Shown here: positions 42,814 through 53,595 of the stretch, one piece after another
Position numbering within the stretch: position 1 is the stretch's first letter
How the letters are laid out: every line of letters starts with the position of its first letter
From: Prevotella sp.
GTDB taxonomy: Bacteria; Bacteroidota; Bacteroidia; Bacteroidales; Bacteroidaceae
Length of the DNA stretch: 63,339 nt
Reading direction: 5' to 3'
Assembly (NCBI GenBank): GCA_017548605.1
Contig: JAFYZT010000052.1
Location: 1-63,339 of the forward strand
The notes under the pieces: model-generated
What the model was told of the DNA's origin: nothing
Databases searched by the model: none
Seen by the model: only the letters and a program-made list of their open reading frames with translations
Translations under genes and position numbers: made by a program

Positions 42814-44670
42814 ATGTCAAACAACAAAGAAAGACTCTTCAACGAGTTTCAGGCTCCAACAACACAAGAATGGCTTGACAAAATACAAGTTGACTTGAAA
42901 GGTGCCGACTTCAACAAAAAACTCGTATGGAGAACGAATGAGGGTTTCAACGTCCAACCCTTTTACCGTAGGGAAGATGTGTTGAAATTGAAGACACCCG
43001 ATGCGCTGCCCGGCGAATTTCCTTTTGTCAGAGGTAACAAAAAAGACAACAACAATTGGTATGTCAGGCAAGAGATCTTTGCTGCAGATGCCAAAGAAGC
43101 CAACGCCAAGGCGCTGGACATTCTGAACAAAGGTATCGATTCTCTGGGCTTCCACATTCCTGGCGACAAGGTTAGCAAGGAGTTTATTGAAACATTGTTA
43201 GACAACATCCTTTGTGATATTGTCGAGGTGAATTTCTCCACATGCAAACGTCACACACTGGAACTGGCACAGATTCTCGTTGAGTATTTTGATAAGAAAG
43301 GCTATGACAAGGCCAAGGTGGTCGGCTCCATCGATTTCGACCCCATCGAGAAGATTGTCATGAAAGGGAAGAACGTGGAAGCGTTGATGCAAGTGGCTCC
43401 CCAACTTGTTGAAGCTTTCAAAGATTATCCTCAGTTCCGCTGCATTGCTGTCAACACTGTTGCGCTCAACAATGCTGGTGCATACATCGCCCAGGAATTG
43501 GGCTATGCCTTGGCGTGGGGCAATGAGTATTTGCAGCAAATGACAGATGCTGGCGTGGATGTTGACTTGGCTGCTAACAAAATCAAGTTCAACATGGGCG
43601 TTTCTGAAAACTATTTCATGGAACTGGCAAAATTCCGCGCTGCGCGACTGTTATGGGCACAAATCGTCAAACAGTATGAGCCCAAAGACGACAATTCCTG
43701 CCAGATGGTGGTCAATGCCATTACGTCGAAGTATAACCAGACACTCTTCGACAGCTATGTCAACCTGCTGAGAAGCCAGACCGAGGCTATGAGTGCTGCG
43801 TTGGGTGGCATCCATTCCATGGTGGTCACACCGTTCGATGCTCCCTACGAAATTCCTTCTGATTTCTCGGAGCGTATCGCCCGTAACCAACAGCTCTTGC
43901 TTAAAGAGGAGTGCCATTTCGGTCAGATAGTCGATGCGGGAGCCGGTTCCTATTATATTGAGCATCTCACCAACAGTCTTGCAGAAGAGGGATGGAAATT
44001 GTTCCTCAAGGTGGAAGAAGAGGGTGGATTTCTCGAAGCTGCTAAAAAGGGCACCGTTCAGGATGTCATCAATGCCACCAACGCCAAACGCCATGAAGAT
44101 GCGGCTAAACGGAAGGAATTCCTTCTGGGAACCAACCAATTCCCCAACTTCACGGAGAAATCGGATGGTAAAGAGGCTCTTGATAAGAAATGCTGCTGTC
44201 ATCATAAGGACGACGAATGTGGTGAATTCAAGAAAATTGAAAGTTCCCGTCTGGCAGCCGACTTTGAAGAGTTGCGTATACATACGGAGAAAGCCAAGAC
44301 TCCCGTCGCTTTCATGCTGACCATTGGCAATCTTGCCATGCGTCAGGCTCGTGCGCAGTTCTCCTGCAACTTCCTCGCTTGTGCTGGCTACAAGGTGATT
44401 GACAACCTCGGCTTCAAGACTGTGGAAGAAGGTGTTGACGCTGCCCTTGAGGCAAAAGCCGACATTGTGGTGCTCTGCTCCAGCGATGATGAATATGCTG
44501 AATACGCCATTCCCGCGTTCAAGTACCTTGATGGCCGTGCCATGTTTGTAGTGGCTGGTGCTCCTGCATGCATGGATGATTTGAAAGCCGCCGGCATCGA
44601 GAACTTCGTCCACGTTCGCTGCAATGTGTTGCAAACGCTGAAAGAGTATAATGAGAAATTAGGTATTTAA
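42814..44670 (+). CDS. mutA: Methylmalonyl-CoA mutase small (beta) subunit
   Basis: A 618-residue partner of MutB. It keeps the barrel half ([56 protein letters not shown]) and a C-terminal B12-type domain that lacks the cobalt-binding DxHxxG, as expected for the non-catalytic subunit. Between them, residues 460-469 read [10 protein letters not shown], a cysteine/histidine cluster in the linker that is not a usual mark of the family to my knowledge. The 2-propionate path interconverts succinyl-CoA and methylmalonyl-CoA. mutB follows after 19 bases. Confidence 0.95.
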   Translation: MSNNKERLFNEFQAPTTQEWLDKIQVDLKGADFNKKLVWRTNEGFNVQPFYRREDVLKLKTPDALPGEFPFVRGNKKDNNNWYVRQEIFAADAKEANAKALDILNKGIDSLGFHIPGDKVSKEFIETLLDNILCDIVEVNFSTCKRHTLELAQILVEYFDKKGYDKAKVVGSIDFDPIEKIVMKGKNVEALMQVAPQLVEAFKDYPQFRCIAVNTVALNNAGAYIAQELGYALAWGNEYLQQMTDAGVDVDLAANKIKFNMGVSENYFMELAKFRAARLLWAQIVKQYEPKDDNSCQMVVNAITSKYNQTLFDSYVNLLRSQTEAMSAALGGIHSMVVTPFDAPYEIPSDFSERIARNQQLLLKEECHFGQIVDAGAGSYYIEHLTNSLAEEGWKLFLKVEEEGGFLEAAKKGTVQDVINATNAKRHEDAAKRKEFLLGTNQFPNFTEKSDGKEALDKKCCCHHKDDECGEFKKIESSRLAADFEELRIHTEKAKTPVAFMLTIGNLAMRQARAQFSCNFLACAGYKVIDNLGFKTVEEGVDAALEAKADIVVLCSSDDEYAEYAIPAFKYLDGRAMFVVAGAPACMDDLKAAGIENFVHVRCNVLQTLKEYNEKLGI

Positions 44671-44689
44671 TGATGTTAGATTTACAGTC

Positions 44690-46855
44690 ATGAGAAAGAA
44701 TTTCAATAACATAGATATTTATGCAGGCATCAAGCCTGTCAATGGAACAGAATGGCTTAAGTCTAATAACATTGAGCCTAACTGGAAGACACCTGAACAT
44801 ATCAATGTCAGGCCGGTATACACCAAGGAAGACCTGGAAGGCATGGAACACTTGGACTTCGCTGCCGGTATTCCTCCGTTCCTCCGTGGTCCGTATTCCA
44901 TGATGTATCCTTTCCGTCCCTGGACCATCCGACAGTATGCTGGATTCTCCACCGCTGAGGAGTCCAATGCTTTCTATCGCCGTAACTTGGCTTCAGGACA
45001 GAAGGGTCTCTCCGTGGCCTTCGACCTTCCCACACACCGTGGCTACGACCCCGACAATGCACGTGTGGTGGGCGATGTCGGTAAGGCTGGTGTGTCTATC
45101 TGCTCGTTGGAGAACATGAAGGTGTTGTTTGCTGGTATTCCCTTGAACAAGATGTCAGTGTCAATGACCATGAATGGAGCTGTGCTACCCATCCTGGCTT
45201 TCTATATCAATGCCGGATTGGAGCAGGGTGCCAAACTGGAAGAGATGGCTGGTACCATCCAGAACGATATCCTCAAGGAGTTCATGGTGCGTAACACCTA
45301 CATCTATCCGCCGGCATTCTCCATGAAGATTATTGCTGATATCTTCGAGTACACCTCGCAGTTCATGCCGAAGTTCAACTCTATCTCTATCTCCGGCTAT
45401 CACATGCAGGAAGCAGGTGCCACTGCTGATATCGAATTGGCTTATACCTTGGCCGACGGTATGGATTATCTGCGCACAGGTGTGAATGCGGGTATTCCTG
45501 TCGACAAGTTTGCACCTCGTCTGTCCTTCTTCTGGGCCATCGGTATGAATCACTTCATGGAGATTGCCAAGATGAGGGCTGGTCGTCTGCTCTGGGCTAA
45601 GATCGTGAAGAGTTTCGGAGCCAAAGATCCGAAGTCAATGGCTTTGCGTACACATAGCCAGACTTCTGGTTGGTCCCTCACCGAGCAAGACCCGTTTAAT
45701 AATGTGGGTCGTACGTGTATCGAGGCTATGGCAGCTGTCTTGGGTCACACCCAGTCGCTTCACACCAACGCTCTCGACGAGGCCATCGCCTTGCCTACGG
45801 ACTTCTCCGCGCGTATCGCTCGTAACACACAGATTTACATTCAGAACGAGACCAAGGTGTGCAAGCAGATTGACCCGTGGGCTGGTTCCTATTATGTGGA
45901 GACGCTGACCAATGAGTTGGTTCACAAGGCTTGGGAGCATATCCAGGAAATCGAGAAACTCGGCGGTATGGCCAAGGCTATTGAGACTGGTCTGCCCAAG
46001 ATGCGTATCGAAGAAGCTGCCGCACGCACTCAGGCTCGTATTGACTCAGGTGTTCAGACCATCGTTGGTACGAACAAGTATCGTCTGGAGCATGAGGATC
46101 CCATCGATATCCTCGAAGTGGACAATACTGCAGTGCGCAAACAGCAGGAAGAGAGCTTGGCAGAGGTTCGCGGCAAACGCGACGAAGCGGCATGCAAGGC
46201 TGCTCTTGCCGAGATTACCCAATGTGTTAAGGAGTTCAACGAAGGAAAGAAGTCCCAAAACAACTTGCTCGCTCTCGCCGTCAAGGCTGCCGGTTTGCGC
46301 TGTACCTTGGGTGAGATTAGTGATGCCTGCGAGGAAATCGTGGGCCGTTATAAAGCAGTAATCAGAACCATTTCAGGCGTGTATTCATCAGAAAGCAAAA
46401 ACGACTCGGATTTCGAGAAAGCATGTGAACTCACTGAAGAGTTTGCTAAGAAAGAAGGTAGAAGGCCGCGTATATTCGTGGCTAAGATGGGACAGGACGG
46501 TCACGACCGTGGTGCCAAGGTGGTGGCTACGGGCTATGCCGACTGTGGTTTCGACGTAGATATGGGACCTTTGTTCCAGACTCCGGCGGAAGCAGCTCGC
46601 GAGGCTGTGGAGAACGACGTGCATATCGTTGGTGCCTCTTCACTGGCTGCAGGTCATAAGACCTTGATTCCTCAATTGATAGAAGAATTGAAGAAGCTTG
46701 GTCGTGAAGACATCATGGTTATCGCCGGCGGTGTTATCCCCGCCCAGGACTACGACTACCTCTACAAGGCAGGCGTGGCTGCAATCTTCGGCCCCGGCAC
46801 CTCGGTTGCCAAGGCTGCCTGCGAGATGATGAACATCCTGCTCGACAAAGAGTAA
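44690..46855 (+). CDS. mutB: Methylmalonyl-CoA mutase large (alpha) subunit
   Basis: A 721-residue adenosylcobalamin enzyme. The TIM-barrel part begins near [18 protein letters not shown] and has [28 protein letters not shown] (substrate tunnel) and [18 protein letters not shown]-like [11 protein letters not shown]. The C-terminal B12 domain has the cobalt-ligand motif in [13 protein letters not shown], then [19 protein letters not shown] and GGVIPAQDY. It converts succinyl-CoA to methylmalonyl-CoA in propionate formation, feeding a decarboxylase of the kind coded just upstream on the other strand. A strong terminator follows. Confidence 0.97.
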   Translation: MRKNFNNIDIYAGIKPVNGTEWLKSNNIEPNWKTPEHINVRPVYTKEDLEGMEHLDFAAGIPPFLRGPYSMMYPFRPWTIRQYAGFSTAEESNAFYRRNLASGQKGLSVAFDLPTHRGYDPDNARVVGDVGKAGVSICSLENMKVLFAGIPLNKMSVSMTMNGAVLPILAFYINAGLEQGAKLEEMAGTIQNDILKEFMVRNTYIYPPAFSMKIIADIFEYTSQFMPKFNSISISGYHMQEAGATADIELAYTLADGMDYLRTGVNAGIPVDKFAPRLSFFWAIGMNHFMEIAKMRAGRLLWAKIVKSFGAKDPKSMALRTHSQTSGWSLTEQDPFNNVGRTCIEAMAAVLGHTQSLHTNALDEAIALPTDFSARIARNTQIYIQNETKVCKQIDPWAGSYYVETLTNELVHKAWEHIQEIEKLGGMAKAIETGLPKMRIEEAAARTQARIDSGVQTIVGTNKYRLEHEDPIDILEVDNTAVRKQQEESLAEVRGKRDEAACKAALAEITQCVKEFNEGKKSQNNLLALAVKAAGLRCTLGEISDACEEIVGRYKAVIRTISGVYSSESKNDSDFEKACELTEEFAKKEGRRPRIFVAKMGQDGHDRGAKVVATGYADCGFDVDMGPLFQTPAEAAREAVENDVHIVGASSLAAGHKTLIPQLIEELKKLGREDIMVIAGGVIPAQDYDYLYKAGVAAIFGPGTSVAKAACEMMNILLDKE

Positions 46856-46871
46856 TCAGGTTATTCCCAAC

Positions 46872-46902
46872 AAAAACGGGGCGGAAAATCCGCCCCGTTT
46901 TT
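46872..46902. terminator. Bidirectional terminator between mutB and mgtC
   Basis: Perfect 14-base arms AAAAACGGGGCGGA / TCCGCCCCGTTTTT with a 3-base loop; A-run and T-run on both sides fit use in both directions. Confidence 0.93.
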
Positions 46903-46909
46903 AATTTCC

Positions 46910-46944
46910 TCACTTCTCACCTCTCACTTCTCACTTCTCACCCC
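46910..46944 (-). repeat. Heptamer repeats after the mgtC stop codon
   Basis: TCACTTC, TCACCTC, TCACTTC, TCACTTC, TCACCCC: five units of 7, ending 2 bases from the mgtC stop codon. In the sense direction GAAGTGA/GGGGTGA, each with TGA. Confidence 0.88.
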
Positions 46945-46946
46945 TT

Positions 46947-47612
46947 TTATATCAATTCTAATACTTGGATGGCTTCGTCTGATTCAAGCATGTCGTATAG
47001 ATGCTTGTCAAACTGACGGCGTTTCATGTTTAGTTCCAACGATACAACATATCGCCGCTCACCTCCAATCATACTTTCTTCCTGCTTAAAGGTTTCAATC
47101 ACAGCATCCCATTCCTTGAAATGGTTGAGCATATCCTGCACATCATTCAGACTACCTGCGGAAATCTTGAGATAAACGTTCTTATTACCAATTCTACGCA
47201 TGATGATATGCATGGCTTCCAGACAAAGAAGCACCAAAACCGTACATACTATGGAGAGAGTATATAATCCCGCTCCGGTAGCCATACCAATGGCAGAGGT
47301 CACCCATAGGCCTGCAGCGGTGGTCAATCCTCTGACGATATGTTTGGTGAAGATGATGGTACCTGCTCCTATGAAACCGATGCCGGAAACCACTTGTGCG
47401 GCTATACGTGCGGGGTCGAGACGCACATTTAATCCAGATGTCAATATGCCCTCAAAGCCGTATTGTGAGATGAGCATGAACAAGGCGCTGCCCAGGGCTA
47501 CGAGGAAATGGGTGCGGAATCCGGCCTCTTTGGCACGGTATTCACGCTCCAGTCCTATCAATCCGCCTAAGAGTGCGGCAACCAATATTCGTATGATAAG
47601 TTGTTCTGTCAT
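46947..47612 (-). CDS. MgtC/SapB family membrane protein
   Basis: A 221-residue protein. The first 130 residues hold four to five membrane spans with the MgtC signature (AALLGGLIGLEREYRAKEAGFRTHFLVALGSALFMLIS; QVVSGIGFIGAGTII; RGLTTAAGLWVTSAIGMATGAG). The rest is a cytoplasmic ACT-like domain (VYLKISAGSLNDVQDMLNHF). MgtC-type proteins affect membrane potential, magnesium stress and polyphosphate/phosphate balance; the transport role is debated. It starts 5 bases after the clpC stop, so it is co-transcribed. Confidence 0.9.
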   Translation of the reverse strand: MTEQLIIRILVAALLGGLIGLEREYRAKEAGFRTHFLVALGSALFMLISQYGFEGILTSGLNVRLDPARIAAQVVSGIGFIGAGTIIFTKHIVRGLTTAAGLWVTSAIGMATGAGLYTLSIVCTVLVLLCLEAMHIIMRRIGNKNVYLKISAGSLNDVQDMLNHFKEWDAVIETFKQEESMIGGERRYVVSLELNMKRRQFDKHLYDMLESDEAIQVLELI

Positions 47613-47617
47613 AGATG

Positions 47618-50167
47618 CTATTCTTTATTAAAAGTCAGCTGCTCACTGCCTTCAGCCACGTCCACCTTGACATCACCTTGTAATGGGTTGTCCTCAAGCA
47701 ACATCTCACAAACCTTGTCTTCCACGTGATTTTGAAGAGCACGCTTCAAAGGACGGGCACCGAACTGAACGTCGTAGCCTTTCTTAGCCAGGAATTCCTT
47801 GGCGGCATCTGTCAGGTGTAAGGTAACACCCAAATCCTCCATGCGTTTCTGCAAACCAATCAGTTCGATATCAACAATGCGCTTGATAGCATCCATGTCT
47901 AATTGGTCGAACATGATGATTTCATCAAGACGGTTGAGGAATTCTGGGGCAAACTGTCTGCTCAGGCTCTTTTGGATGATGGAACGGGCACGCTCACGGT
48001 CATTGTCGTTCATGTCGAGACCGAAACTGCTTGCGTTAAATCCCACGCCGCGGCCGAACTCCTTCAGTTGGCGTGTTCCAGCATTTGAGGTCATGATGAT
48101 GATGGTGTTGCGGAAATCTACCAATCGGCCATTGCCGTCGGTAAGACGTCCTTCGTCCAACACCTGCAACAAGAGATTGAACACATTACCATGTGCCTTC
48201 TCTATCTCATCAAGCAGGACGATAGAGTAGGGGTGACGACGCACTTTTTCCGTCAGCTGGCCACCTTCATCGTAGCCCACATATCCGGGAGGCGAACCCA
48301 CGAGTCTCGACACATTGAACGCTTCTGTATATTCGCTCATGTCAACACGTATCAGGTCATCGGCACTGCCGAACATATACTCTGCTAACTGCTTGGCCAG
48401 ATAAGTCTTACCCACGCCCGTAGGACCCAGGAACATGAACACGCCGATAGGGCGGTTCGGGTCTTTTAGTCCTATGCGGTTGCGTTGGATGGCTTTCACC
48501 ATCTTATCGATGGCAGCATCCTGAGCTACCACCTTCTCCTTAAGTACCGATGCCATTTTGCGCAGACGGGAACCTTCCGACTCCTCCAAGCGTTGCAGGG
48601 GAACGCCGGTCATCACCGATACCACATCGGCCACATCGGCTTCCGTCACCATCTCGCGATCGCCCTTGCTGCCATTCGACCACTCTTCGTTGAGCTTTTT
48701 CAACTGGCCTTCCAATTTGCTTTGGCGGTCACGGTAACTGGCAGCCAATTCGAAGTTCTGGTTTTTTACCGCTTCGGTCTTTTTCTTCTTCACCTCTACG
48801 ATTTCCTTTTCCATCTCACCGATTTCCGGTGGCATGTGAACATTCTTCAGGTGAACTTTGGCACCAGACTCATCAAGGGCATCGATAGCTTTGTCGGGGA
48901 AAGACCGGTCGGTAACATAGCGCTCTGTCAATTTGACACATGCACGAATAGCCTCGTCCGAATAGGTCACATGGTGGTGATCTTCGTACCTGCCCTTGAT
49001 ATTTTGAAGAATCTGTAAGGTTTCATCTGTGGTGGTGGGTTCGACAAGCACTTTCTGGAAACGTCGCTCCAATGCACCATCTTTTTCTATGCTCTTGCGG
49101 TACTCGTCGAGCGTGGTGGCACCAATACATTGTATCGTTCCCCTGGCGAGTGCCGGTTTGAGGATATTGGCGGCATCCATCGAGCCAGGAGCTGAACCAG
49201 CTCCGATAATGGTGTGTATCTCGTCCATGAACACGATGATTTCCGGGTGCTGCTCCATCTCATTGAGGATGGCCTTGATACGTTCCTCAAACTGTCCACG
49301 GTATTTGGTGCCGGCCACGACAGATGCCATGTCCAGACTGACCACCCGTTTGTTAAAGAGTAGTGGCGATGTCTTGTGTTGAACGATCATCTGGGCCAGT
49401 CCCTCTACGATGGCACTTTTACCCACACCGGGTTCGCCGATGAGCACGGGGTTGTTTTTCTTCCTGCGGCAAAGGATTTCTGTTACGCGGAGCATCTCTT
49501 CCTCACGTCCCACCACAGGGTCAAGGGCATGTTCCCGAGCCGCCTTGGTCAGGTCATGTGAGAAATTGTCGAGCACGGGCGTACCGCCTGAAGATGCCGG
49601 ACTTTGAACCTGCACATTGCTGCCGCGTGTATTGCCACCATTGTCGCTGTCCATATATTCGTCTTCTTCCGGCTCGTCAACACCCAGGCTGTCCAATGTA
49701 GAGGAAGAAGACTCTCCTGCCGGACTATGCGCTTGTTGGAAATAGCGAGCGGCTTTGTCGTAAGTGACGGACGATTGCTCTAACGAATCCTTGGCTCCGT
49801 TGGGCATCTGGTCATGCAGAATGGCCAGAAGAATATGTTTCACTTCCACGTCCATACTGTGTTGTAGGGTGGCTTCGAGAATAGCACGGCGCATCACATT
49901 ATTGGCATCTTCATTCATTACCAACTCACGTGCATTTGTGGGAATGGTGTTCTCATCCCTCTTTACACGTTGTTCCAAATCATGCTTGAGCGAGGGTAGG
50001 TCTACATTCATCTCTTGGAAAAAACCGTTGACATCGGTTTCTCCACCACGAAGAATGGCTATCAGCAAATGTTCTGGAGCCACACTCGTACTATATAAAC
50101 GGGATGCTTCTTCACGGCTATACGCAAACAATTCCGTTACTTCCCGCGAAAATTTTACACTGTTCAT
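47618..50167 (-). CDS. clpC: ClpC-type AAA+ unfoldase of the Clp protease
   Basis: An 849-residue ATP-dependent unfoldase that feeds proteins to ClpP. Order: Clp N repeats (1-145; [23 protein letters not shown]), an acidic linker (150-195), AAA+ 1 with K250 in GEPGVGKS, a UVR-type coiled middle ([17 protein letters not shown]), AAA+ 2 with K587 in GPTGVGKT and [14 protein letters not shown], and the D2-small domain. The UVR-like middle domain marks ClpC over ClpA. I start at the ATG at 50167; an upstream open stretch lacks an ATG and crosses the repeat. It sits between ispE and mgtC on one strand. Confidence 0.93.
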   Translation of the reverse strand: MNSVKFSREVTELFAYSREEASRLYSTSVAPEHLLIAILRGGETDVNGFFQEMNVDLPSLKHDLEQRVKRDENTIPTNARELVMNEDANNVMRRAILEATLQHSMDVEVKHILLAILHDQMPNGAKDSLEQSSVTYDKAARYFQQAHSPAGESSSSTLDSLGVDEPEEDEYMDSDNGGNTRGSNVQVQSPASSGGTPVLDNFSHDLTKAAREHALDPVVGREEEMLRVTEILCRRKKNNPVLIGEPGVGKSAIVEGLAQMIVQHKTSPLLFNKRVVSLDMASVVAGTKYRGQFEERIKAILNEMEQHPEIIVFMDEIHTIIGAGSAPGSMDAANILKPALARGTIQCIGATTLDEYRKSIEKDGALERRFQKVLVEPTTTDETLQILQNIKGRYEDHHHVTYSDEAIRACVKLTERYVTDRSFPDKAIDALDESGAKVHLKNVHMPPEIGEMEKEIVEVKKKKTEAVKNQNFELAASYRDRQSKLEGQLKKLNEEWSNGSKGDREMVTEADVADVVSVMTGVPLQRLEESEGSRLRKMASVLKEKVVAQDAAIDKMVKAIQRNRIGLKDPNRPIGVFMFLGPTGVGKTYLAKQLAEYMFGSADDLIRVDMSEYTEAFNVSRLVGSPPGYVGYDEGGQLTEKVRRHPYSIVLLDEIEKAHGNVFNLLLQVLDEGRLTDGNGRLVDFRNTIIIMTSNAGTRQLKEFGRGVGFNASSFGLDMNDNDRERARSIIQKSLSRQFAPEFLNRLDEIIMFDQLDMDAIKRIVDIELIGLQKRMEDLGVTLHLTDAAKEFLAKKGYDVQFGARPLKRALQNHVEDKVCEMLLEDNPLQGDVKVDVAEGSEQLTFNKE

Positions 50168-50234
50168 TCGTTTCCTTTTCAATAATACTACATCATTCAA
50201 GCAAATATCGTGCCAAACGAATAGTCCTTTATCT

Positions 50235-50262
50235 GTGGTCACCCGTCATTCTTCATTCGTCA
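50235..50262 (-). repeat. Heptamer repeats starting with the ispE stop codon
   Basis: In the sense direction: TGACGAA, TGAAGAA, TGACGGG, TGACCAC, each exactly 7 bases, the first TGA being the ispE stop codon (50262-50260). Short, but it fits the pattern of other arrays here. Confidence 0.7.
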
Positions 50263-51096
50263 CATCTCCAGCGGATATACTTGACATCCACTGAATAATG
50301 ACGGGTCGAAGGTCGGCTTATGCTTGAAAATGCCGAACAAGGCACTGCCACTGCCACTCATTTGTGCATATTCGGCTCCCAATTCATAGAGCTTGTTCTT
50401 GATGTCCGCCAACTCGGGGAGTAGGGCGAACACACTCTCCTCAAAGTCATTCGTTAATTCCTCACGCCATGTCTTAATGGGCTGCTGAACGATATCCCGG
50501 CATGACTTCTCTGGCATCTGGGGAACGATGGAGGCGTAAGCTTCTCGAGTGGATACTGCCACGGGCGGCTTGACCACCAACAGATGATAGCCAGCCAGAC
50601 TTCCGTGAGCATCAACGGGAGAGAGCACCTCGCCAATACCTGTGGCGTATGATGGTTCTGCACTGATAAAGAAAGGACAGTCGGCCCCCAACCGGGTGGC
50701 GTAACGCTCCATCTCAGCCAGACCCATGTCTAACTTGAACATCTCATCCAGCAACTTAATCATGAAGGCAGCATCACTCGACCCTCCTCCAAGACCTGCC
50801 TGTGAAGGAATACCTTTATATAGATGTACGTGTATTCGGGGCAAACTAAAATCCTTAGACAATAAATGATATGCCTTAACCACCAAATTATCCTGACTGT
50901 CTCCGTCTAAAACCATGCCGCTGACCAACAGGTCACAGGGTACGTCGGAAGGAAACTCCTCGTTCATAACATGCACCTCCATGGCATCGTAAAGTGGGAT
51001 GGGGTGGAACACGGTCTGTAAATCGTGATATCCGTCTGGTCTTTTGGCAACGATGTTAAGACCCAGATTAATTTTTGCGCAAGGAAAGACTATCAT
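50260..51096 (-). CDS. ispE: 4-diphosphocytidyl-2-C-methyl-D-erythritol kinase
   Basis: A 278-residue GHMP kinase of the non-mevalonate isoprenoid path: it phosphorylates CDP-methylerythritol with ATP. Marks: CAKINLGLNIVAKRPDGYHDLQTVFHPI at the start, the ATP loop GIPSQAGLGGGSSDAAF at about 95-110, DCPFF, and MSGSGSALFGIF near the end. The length is normal. The promoter at 51108-51138 leaves a leader of only a few bases. clpC and mgtC follow on the same strand. Confidence 0.95.
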   Translation of the reverse strand: MIVFPCAKINLGLNIVAKRPDGYHDLQTVFHPIPLYDAMEVHVMNEEFPSDVPCDLLVSGMVLDGDSQDNLVVKAYHLLSKDFSLPRIHVHLYKGIPSQAGLGGGSSDAAFMIKLLDEMFKLDMGLAEMERYATRLGADCPFFISAEPSYATGIGEVLSPVDAHGSLAGYHLLVVKPPVAVSTREAYASIVPQMPEKSCRDIVQQPIKTWREELTNDFEESVFALLPELADIKNKLYELGAEYAQMSGSGSALFGIFKHKPTFDPSLFSGCQVYPLEM

Positions 51097-51107
51097 ACTT
51101 TTTTTTG

Positions 51108-51138
51108 CAAAGATAGTGTAAACCGAAGATAAAACAAA
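51108..51138 (-). promoter_or_regulatory. Consensus promoter for ispE
   Basis: Minus strand: TTTG (51138-51135), 19 bases, TATCTTTG (51115-51108); exact consensus. The expected transcript start is within about 10 bases of the ATG at 51096. Confidence 0.82.
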
Positions 51139-51241
51139 ACAAATTGTGTTTGTTTTTATTGTTTAGGCTCAACCTGTCTTCATGGCTAAGTTTTTTTTTC
51201 TAAAACTACGTTCCAATCAAATTTAAATCATTTTTTTTTCT

Positions 51242-51249
51242 TACTTTTG
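51242..51249 (+). promoter_or_regulatory. -7 box before dnaB
   Basis: TACTTTTG, matching TAnnTTTG, 31 bases before the dnaB ATG; no exact upstream TTTG. Confidence 0.55.
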
Positions 51250-51280
51250 CACCTAATTCGACTCTATAAACTTAATAACC

Positions 51281-52792
51281 ATGGCCAACGACAATAGAAA
51301 CTCCCAGAGAAACAACAACATCGACCCTGCTTACGGTCATTTGCAGCCACAGGCGACAGAAATAGAACGGCTCGTGCTCGGTGCCTTGATGATTGACAGC
51401 GATGCTTTCACCGTAGTGAGCGAAATTCTTCGTCCCGAAACTTTCTACGAGAAACGTCACGAAAAAATCTACCATGCCATCCAATCACTGAACATGGAAG
51501 AGAAAGCTGTTGATATAACAACCGTTGTGGAACAGCTTAAGAGGGAAGGAACGCTTGAAGACGTGGGCGGTGCGGTATATATCGTGGAACTGTCACAACA
51601 TGTGGTATCTTCGGCCCATATCGAATTTCATTCACGCATACTTGCCCAAAAATTCCTCGCCCGACAGCTCATCACCTTTGCCAGCATGGTCGAGACGAAG
51701 GCTTTCGACGAATCGATAGATGTTGACGACCTCATGCAGGAGGCGGAAAGCAAACTGTTTGAATTGTCGCAGAAAAACATGCGACAGGACTACACACAAA
51801 TTGACCCCATTATTGCTGAGGCACAGGAGAAAATACAGATTGCTGCAGGTAGCAAGGGCGGTCTTACTGGTGTCCCCAGCGGATTTACTAAACTTGATGA
51901 TATTACTTCAGGATGGCAGCCAAGTGACTTGGTCATCATTGCCGGACGTCCTGCTATGGGTAAGACCTCATTTGCCCTCTCCATCGCAAAGAACATTGTT
52001 GTCGACTATGATGTCCCCATGGCTTTCTTCTCCTTGGAAATGAACAAGGTTCAGTTGGCCAATCGTCTGATTTCTAATGTCTGTGAGATTGCCGGTAGCA
52101 AAATCATGAATGGTCAGCTCAACGATGCCGAATGGCAACGGTTAGACAAGAACATACGAAAGTTGTATGGCAAACCGTTGTATATCGATGATACCGCCGC
52201 CCTCTCCATTTTCGAGCTGCGCACGAAAGCACGCCGTTTGGTGCGAGAGAAAGGCGTGAAACTCATCATGATCGACTATTTGCAGCTTATGAATGCCACA
52301 GGCACTAAATTCGGCAATCGTCAAGAAGAGGTGTCCACCATCAGCCGTTCGCTCAAGGGCCTGGCAAAGGAGCTCGACATCCCCATCTTGGCATTGTCGC
52401 AGTTGAACCGTACCGTGGAAAACCGCGAAGGTATCGAAGGCAAACGTCCGCAATTGAGCGACTTGCGCGAGTCGGGTGCTATTGAGCAGGATGCTGATAT
52501 GGTGCTCTTCGTTCACCGTCCCGAATACTATCATATCTATACTGACGGCAACAATAATGACCTGCGTGGTATGGCACAAATCATCATTGCTAAACACAGA
52601 AAGGGTGCTGTTGGCGATGTGCTGCTCAACTTCAAGGGTGAATTTACTCGTTTTGCCAATCCCGAAGAGGCGTATGTGGCACCCAATGTGGGTGGCGAGT
52701 TCATCGGTTCACGAATGAATGATGGTGACCCAGGGCCAGACCCCGATCCTCTTGGCCCTATGCCTGTTGGTGACGGCGTAACACCATATTAA
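51281..52792 (+). CDS. dnaB: Replicative DNA helicase DnaB
   Basis: A 503-residue hexameric helicase. The N-terminal domain (EIERLVLGALMIDSDAF, about 25-125) is followed by a linker helix and the RecA-like core with Walker A K228 in GRPAMGKTS, EMNKVQLANRLIS, LIMIDYLQLM (Walker B) and SDLRESGAIEQDADMVLFVHR. The C-terminal tail is Gly/Pro/Asp-rich (DGDPGPDPDPLGP). No intein is inserted. It unwinds DNA ahead of the replication fork. Start at ATG 51281. Confidence 0.97.
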   Translation: MANDNRNSQRNNNIDPAYGHLQPQATEIERLVLGALMIDSDAFTVVSEILRPETFYEKRHEKIYHAIQSLNMEEKAVDITTVVEQLKREGTLEDVGGAVYIVELSQHVVSSAHIEFHSRILAQKFLARQLITFASMVETKAFDESIDVDDLMQEAESKLFELSQKNMRQDYTQIDPIIAEAQEKIQIAAGSKGGLTGVPSGFTKLDDITSGWQPSDLVIIAGRPAMGKTSFALSIAKNIVVDYDVPMAFFSLEMNKVQLANRLISNVCEIAGSKIMNGQLNDAEWQRLDKNIRKLYGKPLYIDDTAALSIFELRTKARRLVREKGVKLIMIDYLQLMNATGTKFGNRQEEVSTISRSLKGLAKELDIPILALSQLNRTVENREGIEGKRPQLSDLRESGAIEQDADMVLFVHRPEYYHIYTDGNNNDLRGMAQIIIAKHRKGAVGDVLLNFKGEFTRFANPEEAYVAPNVGGEFIGSRMNDGDPGPDPDPLGPMPVGDGVTPY

Positions 52793-52817
52793 AAGGGGCA
52801 AAATAAACCCACCCAGG

Positions 52818-52834
52818 CCCTCCCAAAGGGAGGG
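52818..52834. repeat. CCCTCCC/GGGAGGG short hairpin
   Basis: Arms of 7 with a 3-base AAA loop, in a stretch with further GGGAGG motifs (52846-52855). Similar to the pair at 53596-53649; such hairpins look like small dispersed repeats. Confidence 0.6.
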
Positions 52835-52896
52835 GGATAGAGACTGGGAGGGAGGACTCAAACTCATAAACTTAAAACTCATATACATAAAAACTT

Positions 52897-53565
52897 ATGA
52901 AAAAAATATTTAGCATCTTGGCCTTGTCGCTGTATGTAGTGTTTACACAGGCTCAATCCGTTTCTATTCTGGGCGATTCCTATTCTACTTTTGAGGGGTA
53001 CGTAACCCCCAATACCAATGAGATGTGGTATTATGAAGAGAATGGCAACAAGGTGGATGTCAGTGATGTTACACAGACATGGTGGTGGCAGGTCATCAAG
53101 GAAAGTGGCTATAAGTTTTGTATCAATAATTCTTACAGTGGCTCTACCATAGGCTACCAGGGATATGATGGCAATGATTATTTCGATCGTTCGTTTCTCA
53201 CCCGTATGGACAACCTTGGCACACCCGATATCATCTTTATCTTCGGTGCCACCAACGACAGTTGGGCTGGTGAACCGGTAGGCGAGTATAAATACGACAA
53301 TTGGCGAAAGAGTGATTTTTATACTTTCCGTCCGGCTATGGCCTATATGCTTAACCACATGACCCGCCGCTATCCGAATGTTGATATCTATTTTATCCTG
53401 AACAGCGAACTGCGTGATGACATCTCTGAATCATGTCGACAGATTTGCCGTCATTACAACGTTCCCTGTATCGAATTGCACGACATCGATAAGCAGAATG
53501 GCCATCCCTCCGTTAAAGGTATGCGCAGTATAGCCGACCAGGTAAAGGCAGCCATGAAAAGATAA
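52897..53565 (+). CDS. Secreted SGNH/GDSL hydrolase
   Basis: A 222-residue exported protein (signal ending YVVFTQAQ). SGNH blocks: S28 in ILGDSYSTFEG, G-block NNSYSGSTIG, N in FGATND, and H203 in NGHPSVKGM, with an Asp three residues before the N-G-H step. The family removes acyl groups from carbohydrates or lipids; a polysaccharide acetylesterase is likely given the other enzymes in the window. It stands alone, between two dispersed C/G-rich hairpins. Confidence 0.85.
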   Translation: MKKIFSILALSLYVVFTQAQSVSILGDSYSTFEGYVTPNTNEMWYYEENGNKVDVSDVTQTWWWQVIKESGYKFCINNSYSGSTIGYQGYDGNDYFDRSFLTRMDNLGTPDIIFIFGATNDSWAGEPVGEYKYDNWRKSDFYTFRPAMAYMLNHMTRRYPNVDIYFILNSELRDDISESCRQICRHYNVPCIELHDIDKQNGHPSVKGMRSIADQVKAAMKR

Positions 53566-53595
53566 TTCTTCCTCCTTTCCCAAAGGCATCTTCAC

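Noticed and set aside
43651-44634. Long minus-strand frame of 327 codons
   Set aside because: It is fully antisense to mutA, whose product is clearly recognised.
50168-50242. Upstream extension of clpC
   Set aside because: No ATG in the extra stretch, and the family start [10 protein letters not shown] lies at 50167.
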